A stretch of DNA of 64,000 bases from Alphaproteobacteria bacterium (GCA_017308475.1 JAFKEU010000007.1:310001-374000); one strand, 5' to 3'. Positions 17,056 through 26,603 are shown, counted from the first letter of the stretch. Program-made: numbers and translations. The notes: generated by a model not told the origin, from the sequence alone.

Positions 17056-18579
17056 TCAAGCTCCCGCCGGGTCAGGCACTTTATGCTTCTTCGGCACATT
17101 GAAAATATTTGTTTCGCTTGATCCATCCGAACAGCCATTGCCGAAACTGAAGCCGCAACTCCCGCGCAGATCGAGGGCGTCTTCCGAATTTTCTCGATGC
17201 GCGGTCGGAATGACGAACCGGTCCTCGTAATTCGCGATAGCCATATAGCGATACATTTCCTCGATCTGCTGCGGCGCAAGGCCGACGCGATGCGCCACGC
17301 CTTCGTCAATGACTCCGTCCACCGTCTTGGCGCGCATGTAACTGCGCATCGCCATCATGCGTTCCAGTGCCTGTGCCACAGGCTCTTCCTTGCCCGCCGT
17401 CAGCATGTTGGCGAGATATTTGAGGGGGATGCGCAAAGAGCGAACGTCGGGCATGTCGCCCTCCAGGTCGATCTGGCCCTTCTCCGCCGCCGACTGGATC
17501 GGCGACAGCGGCGGCACGTACCAGACCATCGGCAGGGTGCGATATTCTGGATGCAGCGGGAATGCCACCCGCCAGTCCATCGCCATCTTCCAGATCGGAG
17601 ACTTCTTGGCTGCTTCGATCCAGGCATGGGTGATGCCGTCGGCGGCGGCCTGCGCCTGCACCTTGGGATCGAAGGGATCAAGAAAGACCGAAAGCTGCGC
17701 TTCGTAGAGATCGGCCTCGTCAGGTGTTGCCGCGACTTCGGCGATGCGATCGGCATCGTAAAGCACCACGCCCAGATAGCGGATGCGACCGACACAGGTT
17801 TCCGAGCAGACGGTGGGCTGGCCGACTTCCAGCCGCGGGTAGCACAGGATGCACTTCTCGGACTTGCCCGACTGCCAGTTGTAATAGACTTTCTTGTAAG
17901 GACAGCCGGACACGCACATGCGCCAGCCGCGGCACTTGTCCTGGTCGATCAGCACGATGCCGTCTTCCTCGCGCTTATAGATGGCGCCGGACGGACACAC
18001 CGAGACGCAGGCGGGGTTGAGACAGTGCTCGCACAGCCGCGGCAGGTACATCATGAAGGTGTTTTCGAACTGGCCGTAGATCTCCTTCTGAACGCCCTCG
18101 AAATTGATATCCTTGGAGCGCTTGGAAAATTCCCCGCCCAGAATCTCCTCCCAGTTGGGGCCGCCTTCGATTTTTTCCATGCGCTGGCCGGTCACCAGCG
18201 ACCGCGGACGCGCCGTCGGCATCGTTCCGGAATCGGGCGCTGTATGCAGGTTCTGGTAGTCGAAGGTGAAAGGCTCGTAATAGTCGTCGATTTCCGGCAG
18301 GTCGGGATTGGCGAAGATGTTGGCCAGGATGCGCCATTTCGCGCCCATGCGGGGCTGGAGCTTGCCGTTCCGCTTGCGCAGCCAACCCCCGTTCCAGCGC
18401 TTCTGGTTTTCCCACTCCTTCGGATAGCCGACGCCGGGCTTGGTTTCGACATTGTTGAACCAGGCATATTCGACACCCTCGCGCGACGTCCACACGTTCT
18501 TGCAGGTCACCGAGCAGGTGTGACAGCCGATGCATTTGTCGAGATTCAGCACCATGGCGATTTGCGCGCGTACTTTCAT
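17056..18579 (-). CDS. narH: Respiratory nitrate reductase beta subunit (Fe-S electron transfer)
   Basis: Carries three [4Fe-4S] and one [3Fe-4S] clusters between NarI and NarG on the cytoplasmic face. The first Cys group is Cys16, Cys19, Cys22, Cys26. The later cluster CRGWRMCVSGCPY shows the Trp replacing a Cys that defines the [3Fe-4S] centre. At 507 aa it is full length. The ATG overlaps the narG stop (TAATG), so the two are translationally coupled. Confidence 0.97.
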   Translation of the reverse strand: MKVRAQIAMVLNLDKCIGCHTCSVTCKNVWTSREGVEYAWFNNVETKPGVGYPKEWENQKRWNGGWLRKRNGKLQPRMGAKWRILANIFANPDLPEIDDYYEPFTFDYQNLHTAPDSGTMPTARPRSLVTGQRMEKIEGGPNWEEILGGEFSKRSKDINFEGVQKEIYGQFENTFMMYLPRLCEHCLNPACVSVCPSGAIYKREEDGIVLIDQDKCRGWRMCVSGCPYKKVYYNWQSGKSEKCILCYPRLEVGQPTVCSETCVGRIRYLGVVLYDADRIAEVAATPDEADLYEAQLSVFLDPFDPKVQAQAAADGITHAWIEAAKKSPIWKMAMDWRVAFPLHPEYRTLPMVWYVPPLSPIQSAAEKGQIDLEGDMPDVRSLRIPLKYLANMLTAGKEEPVAQALERMMAMRSYMRAKTVDGVIDEGVAHRVGLAPQQIEEMYRYMAIANYEDRFVIPTAHRENSEDALDLRGSCGFSFGNGCSDGSSETNIFNVPKKHKVPDPAGA

Positions 18580-21500
18580 TATACAGCCTCCTGCACGCCG
18601 ACAGGCGCTCTTTCATCCATCCAGTCGGTTTTTGCCTGCTTGCGGACGATCACGAACTCGTCGCGGTTGGATCCGACCGTGCCGTAATAGTTGAAGCCAT
18701 AGCTCTGGTGCGCGTAACCACCGATCATGTGCGTGGGCTTCAGGACCGTGCGGGTGACGGAATTGTGGATGCCGCCGCGCTGGCCTGTGATCTCGGACCC
18801 CGGCACGTTCACGATCTTTTCCTGCGCGTGGTACATCATGACCATGCCTTCCGGCACGCGCTGTGAGACCACCGCGCGCGCGACCAGGGCGCCGTTCAGG
18901 TTGTAGGCCTCGATCCAGTCATTGTCCTCGATGCCGACCTTTTTTGCGTCGATCTCGCTGATCCAGACGATGGGGCCTCCACGCGACAGGGTGAGCATCA
19001 GCAGGTTGTCGGTATAGGTCGAGTGGATGCCCCACTTCTGGTGCGGAGTGATGAAATTGAGCACGACCTGCTTGTGACCATTGTCCCTGGTGTCGATGAT
19101 CGGTCTGATCGTCTTGGTGTCGATCGGTGGGCGATAGACCGCCATCTGCTCACCGAAGGCGCGCATCCAGGGATGATCCTGGAAAAGCTGCTGGCGGCCC
19201 GTCAGGGTGCGCCAGGGGATCAGTTCGTGCACATTCGTGTAGCCGGCATTGTAGCAGACCTTCTCGGATTCGATGCCGGACCAGGTGGGCGATGAGATGA
19301 TCTTGCGCGGCTGAGCCTGGATGTCGCGATAGCGGATTTTCTCGTCTTCCTTGGCTTCGGCAAGATGGCCGTGTTCGCGGCCGGTGAATTCACTCAGTGC
19401 GCCCCAGGCCTTCATCGCAACCTCGCCGTTGGTTTCCGGCGCCAGCGACAGGATGACCTCGGTGGCGTCGATGTCGGTGTCGATGCGCGGCAGGCCCTTT
19501 GTTGGGCCGTCTTCCGAGACTATGCCGTTTAGTTTTCCGAGCAGCTCGACTTCATGTTCGGTCTTCCAGGCGATGCCCTTGCCGCCATTGCCGACGGACG
19601 ACATCAGCGGTCCCAGCGCGGTAAATTGCTTGTAGATGTCGGGGTAATTGCGCTCGATGACATGAAGCGCCGCCATTGTCTTTCCGGGGATAGGAGCGAC
19701 CTCGCCTTTCGACCACTCCCTGACGCCGGTGGCCTGCGCAAGTTCGCCCGCCGTATCATGCTGCATCGGCAGCAGCACCAAATCCTTTTCCCTACCCAGG
19801 ACTTCCGGCGCAATCTCGGAGAACCGCTTGGCGAGACCCCTGTAGATTTCCCAATCGCTGCGGCTTTCCCATGCCGGATCGACCGCCGCGCTGAGCGGGT
19901 GGATGAAAGGGTGCATATCAGAGGTGTTGAGGTCGTTCTTTTCGTACCAGGTCGCGGTCGGCAGAACGATGTCGGAGTAGACACAGGTGGTCGACATGCG
20001 GAAGTCCAGCGTCACCAGAAGGTCGAGCTTTCCTTCCGGGGCTTCGTCGCGCCAGATCACTTCGGATGGCTTCTGCTCGCCGGTCTGGCCGAGATCCTTT
20101 CCTTGCACGCCGTGCGAGGTGCCCAGCAGATGCTTGAGGAAATATTCGTGGCCCTTGCCGCTGGAGCCCAGGATATTCGACCGCCAGACGAACAGGTTGC
20201 GCGGCCAGTTCGCGGGATTGTCGGGGTCTTCGCAAGACAGTTTGAGACGGCCTGCGACGATCTCGTCGCGCGCAAAGTCCCTGGGGTCCTTCCCTGCCGC
20301 TTCCGCGGACCTCACCACGTCAAGCGGATTGGTCTGAAGCTGCGGTGCGGAGGGCAACCAGCCCATGCGTTCCGCACGGACATTGAAATCGATCAGGCTG
20401 CCTTTCCATTCATCCTTGTTCGTCAGCGGCGAGAGAATTTCATCGACGCCCAATGTTTCATAGCGCCACTGGTCGGAATGCGCGTACCAATAGGACGTCG
20501 CGTTCATGTGCCGCGGCGGGCGCGCCCAGTCCAGCGCGAAAGCGAGCGGCGTCCAGCCTGTCTGGGGCCGCAACTTCTCCTGGCCGACATAGTGCGACCA
20601 GCCGCCGCCTTCCTGTCCGACGCAGCCGCACATCACCAGCATGTTGATGATGCCGCGATAGGTCATGTCCATGTGGTACCAGTGATTGATGCCGGCACCG
20701 AGAATGACCATGGACTTGCCGCCGGTCTTTTCGGCATTGCGCGCGAAGGCCCGGGCGACGGAAATCACCGAGTCACGCTTGACGCCGGTAATGCGTTCCT
20801 GCCAGGCAGGGGTATAAGGAACGTCGTCGTCGAAGCCGACCGCGACATTGTCACCGCCAAGGCCGCGGTCAACGCCATAGTTTGCACACAGCAAATCGAA
20901 CACGGTGGCGACATAGGTGTCGCCGTCGGCCAGCTTCAACTGCCGCACCGGCACATTCCGCAAAAGCACCTCGTCATGGTCGGTGCCGGCGAAATAGTCA
21001 TGCTGGCGGCCGCCGAAATAGGGAAAAGCGACCGGCATGACCGCATCGCGCCTGTCCAGGGTGGACATGCAGAGCGAGACCGGCGTTTCCGCGGCGCGCT
21101 GTTCGAGGTTCCACTCGCCCTTCTCGCCCCAGCGAAACCCGATCGAGCCCTGCGGCGCCACGACTTGACCGGTCAGTTCGTCGAACGCCACCGTCTTCCA
21201 TTCGGGATTGTTTGTCTCGCCCAGCGATCCGATGAAATCGCTGGCCCGCACAAACCGTTCCGGCACATAGCGGCCATCCTGTTCGATGAGACGTACCAGG
21301 AAAGGCATGTCACTGTACTTGCGGCAATAGTCGGCGAAATACGGCACCTGCCGGTCGACGTGGAATTCCTTCAGGATCACATGGCCGAACGCCATGGCGA
21401 GCGCGGAGTCCGTGCCCTGCTTGGGATGCAGCCACAGATCGCCGAACTTTGCCGCTTCGCTGTAGTCGGGGGTGATGACCACGCTTTTGGCGCCGCGATA

Positions 21501-22313
21501 GCGCGCCTCGGTATAGAAATGCGCGTCTGGCGTACGGGTCTGGGGAACGTTCGAACCCCACAGCAGCAGGAAGCCGGCATTGTACCAGTCGGCGCTTTCC
21601 GGTACGTCGGTCTGTTCGCCCCAGGTCTGCGGCGACGCGGGCGGCAGGTCGCAATACCAGTCGTAGAAGCTGAGGCAGACACCCCCCAACAACGACAGAT
21701 AGCGTGTGCCTGCCGCATAGGAGACCATCGACATGGCCGGGATCGGCGAAAATCCCGCGATGCGGTCGGGCCCGTATTTGCGGATCGTATAGGCATTGGC
21801 CGCAGCGATGATTTCGTTGGCTTCCTCCCAGCCGAGACGGACAAAGCCGCCCAGGCCCCGGCGCGCAGTATAGGATTTGCGCTTTGCTTCATCCTCGACG
21901 ATCGATTTCCAGGCTGCGACCGGCGCAAGCGTCTTGCGGGCCTCGCGCCACAGACGGATCAGCGCGCCGCGCACCATCGGGTATTTGAGACGGTTGCCAC
22001 TATAGAGATACCACGAGTAGCTGGCGCCGCGGGAGCAGCCGCGAGGCTCATGGTTGGGCAGTTCCGGACGGGTGCGCGGGTAATCGGTCTGCTGCGTTTC
22101 CCAGGTGACGATGCCGCCCTTGACGTAGATTTTCCAGCTGCAGGAGCCGGTGCAGTTCACCCCGTGGGTCGAGCGCACGATCTTGTCATGGGACCAACGC
22201 TGGCGATAGGCATTCTCCCACCGGCGGTCTTCCGTCGTGTTGATGCCGTGCCCGCCTGAAAACGTTCCGTCATACTTCCTGAAGAATGTCAGGCGATCCA
22301 AAAACTGGCTCAT
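18579..22313 (-). CDS. narG: Respiratory nitrate reductase alpha subunit (Mo-bis-MGD)
   Basis: Reduces nitrate to nitrite at a molybdenum bis-MGD site facing the cytoplasm. At 1244 aa it is full length. The FS0 cluster ligands His50, Cys54, Cys58 and Cys93 are present, one position off E. coli NarG. No twin-arginine leader is present, as expected for NarG, which starts MSQFLDRLTFFRK. The gene follows narK after 9 bp and runs into narH. A long antisense frame over this gene is not a gene. Confidence 0.98.
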   Translation of the reverse strand: MSQFLDRLTFFRKYDGTFSGGHGINTTEDRRWENAYRQRWSHDKIVRSTHGVNCTGSCSWKIYVKGGIVTWETQQTDYPRTRPELPNHEPRGCSRGASYSWYLYSGNRLKYPMVRGALIRLWREARKTLAPVAAWKSIVEDEAKRKSYTARRGLGGFVRLGWEEANEIIAAANAYTIRKYGPDRIAGFSPIPAMSMVSYAAGTRYLSLLGGVCLSFYDWYCDLPPASPQTWGEQTDVPESADWYNAGFLLLWGSNVPQTRTPDAHFYTEARYRGAKSVVITPDYSEAAKFGDLWLHPKQGTDSALAMAFGHVILKEFHVDRQVPYFADYCRKYSDMPFLVRLIEQDGRYVPERFVRASDFIGSLGETNNPEWKTVAFDELTGQVVAPQGSIGFRWGEKGEWNLEQRAAETPVSLCMSTLDRRDAVMPVAFPYFGGRQHDYFAGTDHDEVLLRNVPVRQLKLADGDTYVATVFDLLCANYGVDRGLGGDNVAVGFDDDVPYTPAWQERITGVKRDSVISVARAFARNAEKTGGKSMVILGAGINHWYHMDMTYRGIINMLVMCGCVGQEGGGWSHYVGQEKLRPQTGWTPLAFALDWARPPRHMNATSYWYAHSDQWRYETLGVDEILSPLTNKDEWKGSLIDFNVRAERMGWLPSAPQLQTNPLDVVRSAEAAGKDPRDFARDEIVAGRLKLSCEDPDNPANWPRNLFVWRSNILGSSGKGHEYFLKHLLGTSHGVQGKDLGQTGEQKPSEVIWRDEAPEGKLDLLVTLDFRMSTTCVYSDIVLPTATWYEKNDLNTSDMHPFIHPLSAAVDPAWESRSDWEIYRGLAKRFSEIAPEVLGREKDLVLLPMQHDTAGELAQATGVREWSKGEVAPIPGKTMAALHVIERNYPDIYKQFTALGPLMSSVGNGGKGIAWKTEHEVELLGKLNGIVSEDGPTKGLPRIDTDIDATEVILSLAPETNGEVAMKAWGALSEFTGREHGHLAEAKEDEKIRYRDIQAQPRKIISSPTWSGIESEKVCYNAGYTNVHELIPWRTLTGRQQLFQDHPWMRAFGEQMAVYRPPIDTKTIRPIIDTRDNGHKQVVLNFITPHQKWGIHSTYTDNLLMLTLSRGGPIVWISEIDAKKVGIEDNDWIEAYNLNGALVARAVVSQRVPEGMVMMYHAQEKIVNVPGSEITGQRGGIHNSVTRTVLKPTHMIGGYAHQSYGFNYYGTVGSNRDEFVIVRKQAKTDWMDERAPVGVQEAV

Positions 22314-22322
22314 TGCCGTCCC

Positions 22323-23723
22323 CTATTGCGCCGCGCGCGCGGAAGTGCCGCCGCCGGAATTGTGAAGTTCGGCCATTTCCGGCAATTCGGGCAGCGACCG
22401 AAGCGCGCCGACCCTGCCCCGTTCCATCAGGCGGATTGCGCCATGCATCCAGGCCAGCGCCAGGGTGACAAGCGCGAACAGCAGCATGAAGCAGCTCGTC
22501 CGCACGCCGGTGAGATCGTTCATAACCCCGAACGCGATCGGCAGGAAGAACCCGCCCAGGCCGCCGATGGCACCGACAAGTCCACCCACCGCGCCGACAT
22601 GATCGGGATAGTAAACGGGGATGTGCTTGTAGACGGCCGCCATGCCGATCGCCATGAAGAACCCGAGCACAACCGTCAGGGCGACGAAGACCGGCAGCGC
22701 GATCTCGAACGAAAACGCGATCGGGCCCCTTATGCCATGCACCACATAATCGGTCGCCGGATAGGACAAGGCGAAACAGATCACGCTGGAAACGATGAAG
22801 GTGAGATACATCACCGTGCGGGCGCCGATGCGATCGGATATCCAGCCACCCAGGGCGCGAAACACGGCTGCCGGCAGCGCAAAGGCGGTGGTCAGAAGGC
22901 CTGCTGTGGCCAGTGATAGATCATACATGCCCATGTAATACCGGGGCAGCCAACTCGCGAGCGCCACGAACGCGCCGAACACGAAGAAATAGTAGAGCGA
23001 GAAGCGCCACACCTGCAGACGAACCAGCGGCGCGAGCTGGTCGGCGAGCTTGCGTGGCTTTACCGTGCCCGCGGCCCGCGCCGCGCTTGCGGGATCTTCG
23101 CGGGTCAGCAGATAAAAGACGATCGCCGAAGCCGCGAGAACGGCGGCATAGATCTGCACCGTTTCGCGCCATCCCAGGGCGTTGACAAACAGCGGAGCGC
23201 CGAAGGTGGTGATCGCGGTTCCGATTGTTCCCGCGCCAAAAATCCCCAGCGCCGTGCCCTGATGAGCGCGGTCAAACCAACTGGAAACGTAGGAGACGCC
23301 GACAGCAAACGAACCTCCCGAGAACCCCAGGCCAAGCGCGGCCGCCAGGAACAGCGGAAAGCTGGAAACCGCCGAAACCGCGTACACCGCGCCGGAAGTC
23401 AGCAACATCAGCAGCGCAAACACCCTGCGGCCGCCGAACTTGTCGCTCAGAAGACCCAGAAAGAGGCGGCTGAGCGCCCCGGTCAGGACCGGCGTGGCGA
23501 CCAGAAGACCGAACTCGGAATCGTCGAGATTCAGCTCCTGTTTGATCTTGATGCCGACGATCGAAAACAGCGTCCACACCGCAAAACAGACCGTAAAGGC
23601 GGCAGCGGATAGGATAAGCGCCTGACATGACGCAATATTTTTTGACGCCCCCGACGTTGCAGCAATGGAAACCACGGACGCCACCCCAAGCTCGGCTCCT
23701 GGGCGGAAATGCCCAGGACCCAA
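22323..23723 (-). CDS. narK: Nitrate/nitrite transporter, major facilitator superfamily
   Basis: A 12-segment inner-membrane transporter for nitrate uptake or nitrate/nitrite exchange. Nitrate-signature motifs are present: GFSGGSFAVGVSYVSSWF near residue 135 and GLVGAIGGLGGFFLP near residue 405. It is the first gene of the nar transcript, 9 bp before narG. The annotated ATG at 23723 lies only 37 bp from the centre of the FNR-type box, too close for a class II promoter plus leader. A GTG at 23684 is therefore a plausible true start; conserved NarK sequence begins near ALILSAAAFTVCF. Confidence 0.94.
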   Translation of the reverse strand: MGPGHFRPGAELGVASVVSIAATSGASKNIASCQALILSAAAFTVCFAVWTLFSIVGIKIKQELNLDDSEFGLLVATPVLTGALSRLFLGLLSDKFGGRRVFALLMLLTSGAVYAVSAVSSFPLFLAAALGLGFSGGSFAVGVSYVSSWFDRAHQGTALGIFGAGTIGTAITTFGAPLFVNALGWRETVQIYAAVLAASAIVFYLLTREDPASAARAAGTVKPRKLADQLAPLVRLQVWRFSLYYFFVFGAFVALASWLPRYYMGMYDLSLATAGLLTTAFALPAAVFRALGGWISDRIGARTVMYLTFIVSSVICFALSYPATDYVVHGIRGPIAFSFEIALPVFVALTVVLGFFMAIGMAAVYKHIPVYYPDHVGAVGGLVGAIGGLGGFFLPIAFGVMNDLTGVRTSCFMLLFALVTLALAWMHGAIRLMERGRVGALRSLPELPEMAELHNSGGGTSARAAQ

Positions 23724-23750
23724 TCAGGCTATTGCCTTAAAGCAAGACAG

Positions 23751-23770
23751 TCCTTGATCTCGATCAAGGA
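23751..23770. promoter_or_regulatory. FNR/NNR-type operator between narK and its divergent regulator
   Basis: A perfect TTGAT-N4-ATCAA site (TTGATCTCGATCAA at 23754-23767), extended by TCC/GGA to two 9-bp arms around 2 bp. It is centred 37 bp upstream of the annotated narK ATG and 68 bp upstream of the regulator ATG, so it may serve both directions. The exact consensus match is shared by FNR, ANR, FixK and DNR-type proteins, so it does not identify which one binds. Confidence 0.9.
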
Positions 23771-23828
23771 CGGCGGTTCCTCTTCCGATCATGTTGGTGG
23801 GGATTTTTAAGGATCCGGCATCGCTGCA

Positions 23829-24509
23829 ATGGACACGGCATCTGCACTGTCACGGATATTTCCGAGCCTGCCGCAAACGCTGATCCGTCGTCTGGCGGCC
23901 GTGTCGGGCATTCAGCGCATCGGAAAGGGTTCGCCGCTGTTTCGCGAGGGCGAGCGCGCCCATTTCGTCTATGCCCTGCTGGATGGCCGGGTTTCGCTGA
24001 TCAGCGGTCCGCAGGGTGAAGAAACCATCGCCGACTTCATGGACGCGGGCGACGTCATTCTGATTCCGCCCAGCCTGCTCGAGCTGCCTTACATGGTGAC
24101 TGCCAAGGCCGTCACCGAATTGCTGGTTGTCATGATCCCGGCGGATGACTTCCGCCGCATGGCAGAAACCGAACTGTCTCTTGCCGTCGCGGTGAACCGC
24201 ATACTGGCAAAGCATTGGCGGCTGCTGCTGCGCCACCTAACGCAGACGAAATTCCGGGACGCGGATTCGCGGCTGACCCAGTATCTTCTCGATAATGTCG
24301 GGACCACTGATGGCCCGGCCCACCTGGTACTGCAGGGCACCAAGCAGGATCTGGCCGCGCATCTCGGAGTAACGCCTGCGACCCTGTCGCGGTCCCTGAG
24401 GCGCTTGCGCGGGGTGGGCGTCAAGACCTCCCGGTCGGAAATCGAAATAGAAAATGTCTCCCGGCTTGACGCACTTCTGCAGCAAGCCCGGCATTCCACT
24501 CCGCAATGA
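23829..24509 (+). CDS. Crp/Fnr-family regulator without Fe-S cysteines (NnrR/DNR-like)
   Basis: A 226-aa regulator with an N-terminal cyclic-nucleotide-binding-type beta-roll (residues about 25-115), a dimer helix (about 116-145) and a winged helix with KQDLAAHLGVTPATLSRSLRRL at 172-193. The protein contains no cysteine at all, so it cannot hold the FNR [4Fe-4S] cluster; NO- or redox-responsive DNR/NnrR-type sensing is the likeliest alternative. In the recognition helix Ser187 and Arg188 match FNR Ser212 and Arg213, but the position of FNR Glu209 is Ala184. It starts 68 bp from the FNR-type box and is coupled to a 50-aa ORF and nnrS. Confidence 0.85.
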   Translation: MDTASALSRIFPSLPQTLIRRLAAVSGIQRIGKGSPLFREGERAHFVYALLDGRVSLISGPQGEETIADFMDAGDVILIPPSLLELPYMVTAKAVTELLVVMIPADDFRRMAETELSLAVAVNRILAKHWRLLLRHLTQTKFRDADSRLTQYLLDNVGTTDGPAHLVLQGTKQDLAAHLGVTPATLSRSLRRLRGVGVKTSRSEIEIENVSRLDALLQQARHSTPQ

Positions 24510-24658
24510 TCATGGACGGGATCGATCTTCGCATCGCACTGGTATACGCCTACGCCGCCCATTCCAACGGCCGAAAAGCCGACGCGACCCGCCTGACATG
24601 GCGCCGCTGCGGTGAGCAGTCCGCAGATACCGACACCCTAATCAGAACGCTGGTGTGA
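24506..24658 (+). CDS. 50-aa ORF coupled between the regulator and nnrS
   Basis: An ORF of 50 codons plus stop. Its ATG overlaps the regulator stop (ATGA, 24506-24509) and its TGA overlaps the nnrS ATG (TGATG, 24656-24660). The product starts MIMDGIDLRIALVYAYAAH, has no membrane segment or signal, and ends ADTDTLIRTLV; a single Cys lies near residue 36. I do not recognise it. The double overlap is the main support. It could instead be only a translational bridge that carries ribosomes to nnrS, but the 153-bp gap is not needed for that unless translated. Confidence 0.55.
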   Translation: MIMDGIDLRIALVYAYAAHSNGRKADATRLTWRRCGEQSADTDTLIRTLV

Positions 24659-25875
24659 TGAGCACGTCCGTAGAATCACATCTTCAATCCGCGCCTGCCC
24701 GCAGGCTGGCGCTGTTCGCATACGGTTTCCGCCCCTTCTTTCTGCTGGCCGGCCTGGATGCGCTGGTCAATATGGGCGTGTGGCTCGCGGTTTACTTCGA
24801 TCCGCAGATCTGGCCCGCCGAAGCGATCCCCGCGATGTACTGGCATGCGCATGAAATGCTGTTCGGGTTCGTTGCCGCCGCGATCGGAGGCTTCCTGCTG
24901 ACGGCGGTTCCGGGATGGACGGGCCGGACGTCCTATTCCGGTACCCCGCTTGTTTGTCTGACGCTCTTGTGGCTTGCGGGCCGGTTCGCAATGCTGCCAT
25001 CGGCTATGCTGCAGCCCTGGGCCGCGAGCGCCATAGACCTCGCATTCTTTCCCGCCATAACCCTGGTCTTGGCACCGCCCCTGATCCGGGCCCGGAAATT
25101 CCGCAATCTTCCTTTTATCGGTCTGCTCACCGTCCTCTTCCTCGCCAATCTCTGTTTCCACCTGGACAGCAATGGAATGCTGGATGCGGGAGAACATGTC
25201 GGGCTCGGCATCGCACTCGACGTCGTGGCGATCCTCATCGTGATCGTCGGCGGGCGCATCATTCCAGCCTTCACCAAAAGCGGCTTGGCGCGCCACGGTC
25301 TTGCCGTGCAACCCCACTCTTATCGGTGGCTCGAACTGATCTCGATCGCATCGATCATCGCGGTGCTGGCCGCGGACATGACGACGCCGCTGTCAGCCAT
25401 CAACGGCGCGGTCGCGATCCTCGCTGCACTTGCCCAGATTTTCCGGCTGGCGCAATGGCAGGGTTACCGGACCGCGCGCGATCCCCTGATCTGGGTCCTG
25501 CATCTGGGCTATGCCTGGCTCGCCCTCGGATTGCTTCTCAAGGCGACCTGGCTGCTGACCGGTGCCGCCTTTGCGGAAAAATGGGTCCACGCCCTTACCG
25601 TTGGCGCGTTTGCCACCATGATACTGGCGGTGATGACGCGCGCCTCGCTTGGCCACACCGGCCGCGCCCTGATGGCGCCGCGCAACATCGCGACCTGCTA
25701 CGGCCTGGTTTCGGTTGCCGCGCTTGTTCGCGTCTTCGCACCGGCGCTGGTGCCGGCCTGGTATGACGGGATTGTCTTGATCTCGGGCCTGTTCTGGATC
25801 GCAGCCTTCGGTATTTTCCTTCGGGTATACACGCCGATCCTTGTCAGGCCCCGCGCCGACGGCCGCCCCGGATGA
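24658..25875 (+). CDS. nnrS: NnrS family haem-copper membrane protein
   Basis: A 405-aa polytopic inner-membrane protein with about 12 hydrophobic segments. It starts with the NnrS hallmark ALFAYGFRPFFLLAG (residues about 17-32), followed by WHAHEMLFGF and GGRIIPAFTKSG, which carry the conserved His and Gly residues. NnrS proteins relieve nitrosative stress in cells reducing nitrate and nitrite. The ATG at 24658 overlaps the upstream small ORF; a GTG three bases earlier is in frame. Coupling to the Crp/Fnr-type gene suggests control of this protection by the same signal. Confidence 0.93.
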   Translation: MSTSVESHLQSAPARRLALFAYGFRPFFLLAGLDALVNMGVWLAVYFDPQIWPAEAIPAMYWHAHEMLFGFVAAAIGGFLLTAVPGWTGRTSYSGTPLVCLTLLWLAGRFAMLPSAMLQPWAASAIDLAFFPAITLVLAPPLIRARKFRNLPFIGLLTVLFLANLCFHLDSNGMLDAGEHVGLGIALDVVAILIVIVGGRIIPAFTKSGLARHGLAVQPHSYRWLELISIASIIAVLAADMTTPLSAINGAVAILAALAQIFRLAQWQGYRTARDPLIWVLHLGYAWLALGLLLKATWLLTGAAFAEKWVHALTVGAFATMILAVMTRASLGHTGRALMAPRNIATCYGLVSVAALVRVFAPALVPAWYDGIVLISGLFWIAAFGIFLRVYTPILVRPRADGRPG

Positions 25876-25979
25876 TTGGCTTTGCAATCGCGCATTCACC
25901 GTGTGCCGGCTGCTCTACTTCCGGCAGGATGAAAGAAGGGGCTCAGGTCAGTGCTACGGCAGGCAGCAAGGGGACAGAA

Positions 25980-26231
25980 ATGAACCAAGAACACTTCGCT
26001 ATACTTCGTCGGCTCAATTTTCTTGCCGAGTTGGCGATTGGCCTATCAGCGCTGGGAATGGGGGCCTTGGTCTATTTCATGGGTTCTCATCCCGCGGCCT
26101 CTAGCGGATGGATCGGTACGTTTTTCAAGGAGTACCGGGTTGGGGCATCGTTGGCTGTGTTGCTTTTGACGTCCGCGTGGCTGAACCATCGCTATGAAAA
26201 GCTATGTGAGGTCGACTGGAACGAAGGTTGA
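25980..26231 (+). CDS. Small two-segment membrane protein downstream of nnrS
   Basis: An 83-aa protein with two hydrophobic segments (about residues 13-35 and 55-72) and short charged ends. I do not recognise a family. The ATG at 25980 has AAGGGGA in front at good spacing. The same frame also begins at 25872 in an ATGA overlap with the nnrS stop, which would add 36 unconserved-looking residues, so reinitiation is possible. Its position places it last in the regulator-nnrS transcript. Downstream lies integrase debris. Confidence 0.6.
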   Translation: MNQEHFAILRRLNFLAELAIGLSALGMGALVYFMGSHPAASSGWIGTFFKEYRVGASLAVLLLTSAWLNHRYEKLCEVDWNEG

Positions 26232-26582
26232 CCGCCTGTTCCGGGCGTGCAGGAACGGATTTGGGGAACGCCGGGGAACGTGTCGTTTATTGGCCGCCTG
26301 TAGGACCTGGGCCTGTCTGTCACTCTTCCTTTTCTGACCGGGGTCGATACCGGCGGCGAGCAGAGCTCGGGCCTCGTCTCGCTTCTCGCGTGCCTCCTTC
26401 AGACCAACGTCCGGGTAGGCTCCCAGCGCCAGCTTTTTCTCCTTGCCGTTATAGCGATACTTAAAGCGCCACAGCCGTCCACCCGTCGGCTCGACCGACA
26501 AGAACAGCCCCTTCTCATCGAATAGCTTGTAGGGCCTCGGCTGCGGGCGGGCCGCCTTAATGGCAGTGTTCGTCAACGACAT
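26202..26582 (-). pseudogene. Truncated tyrosine integrase (N-terminal arm-binding domain only)
   Basis: Starting at 26582 (MSLTNTAIKAARPQ), about 90 residues match the P4/DUF4102-type integrase arm-DNA-binding domain: LFDEKGLFLSVEPTGGRLWR, YNGKEKKLALGAYPDVGLKEAR and LLAAGIDPGQKRK. After about residue 95 the similarity stops and the rest of the frame is unrelated; the catalytic Arg, His and Tyr are all missing. An intact protein would be about 400 aa. The gene points away from the tRNA-Leu 3' end, 183 bp from it, which is the usual layout at an integration site. This is the relic of a lost element. Confidence 0.8.
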
Positions 26583-26603
26583 ATGCGCCCTCCCCGTATG
26601 TCC

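Noticed and set aside
19554..22259. Plus-strand open frame of 901 codons opposite narG
   Set aside because: Shadow of narG, whose motifs are complete; translation lacks any recognisable domain.
24510..24657. FNR box in front of nnrS
   Set aside because: No TTGAT-N4-ATCAA-like match found; the interval is coding (50-aa ORF).
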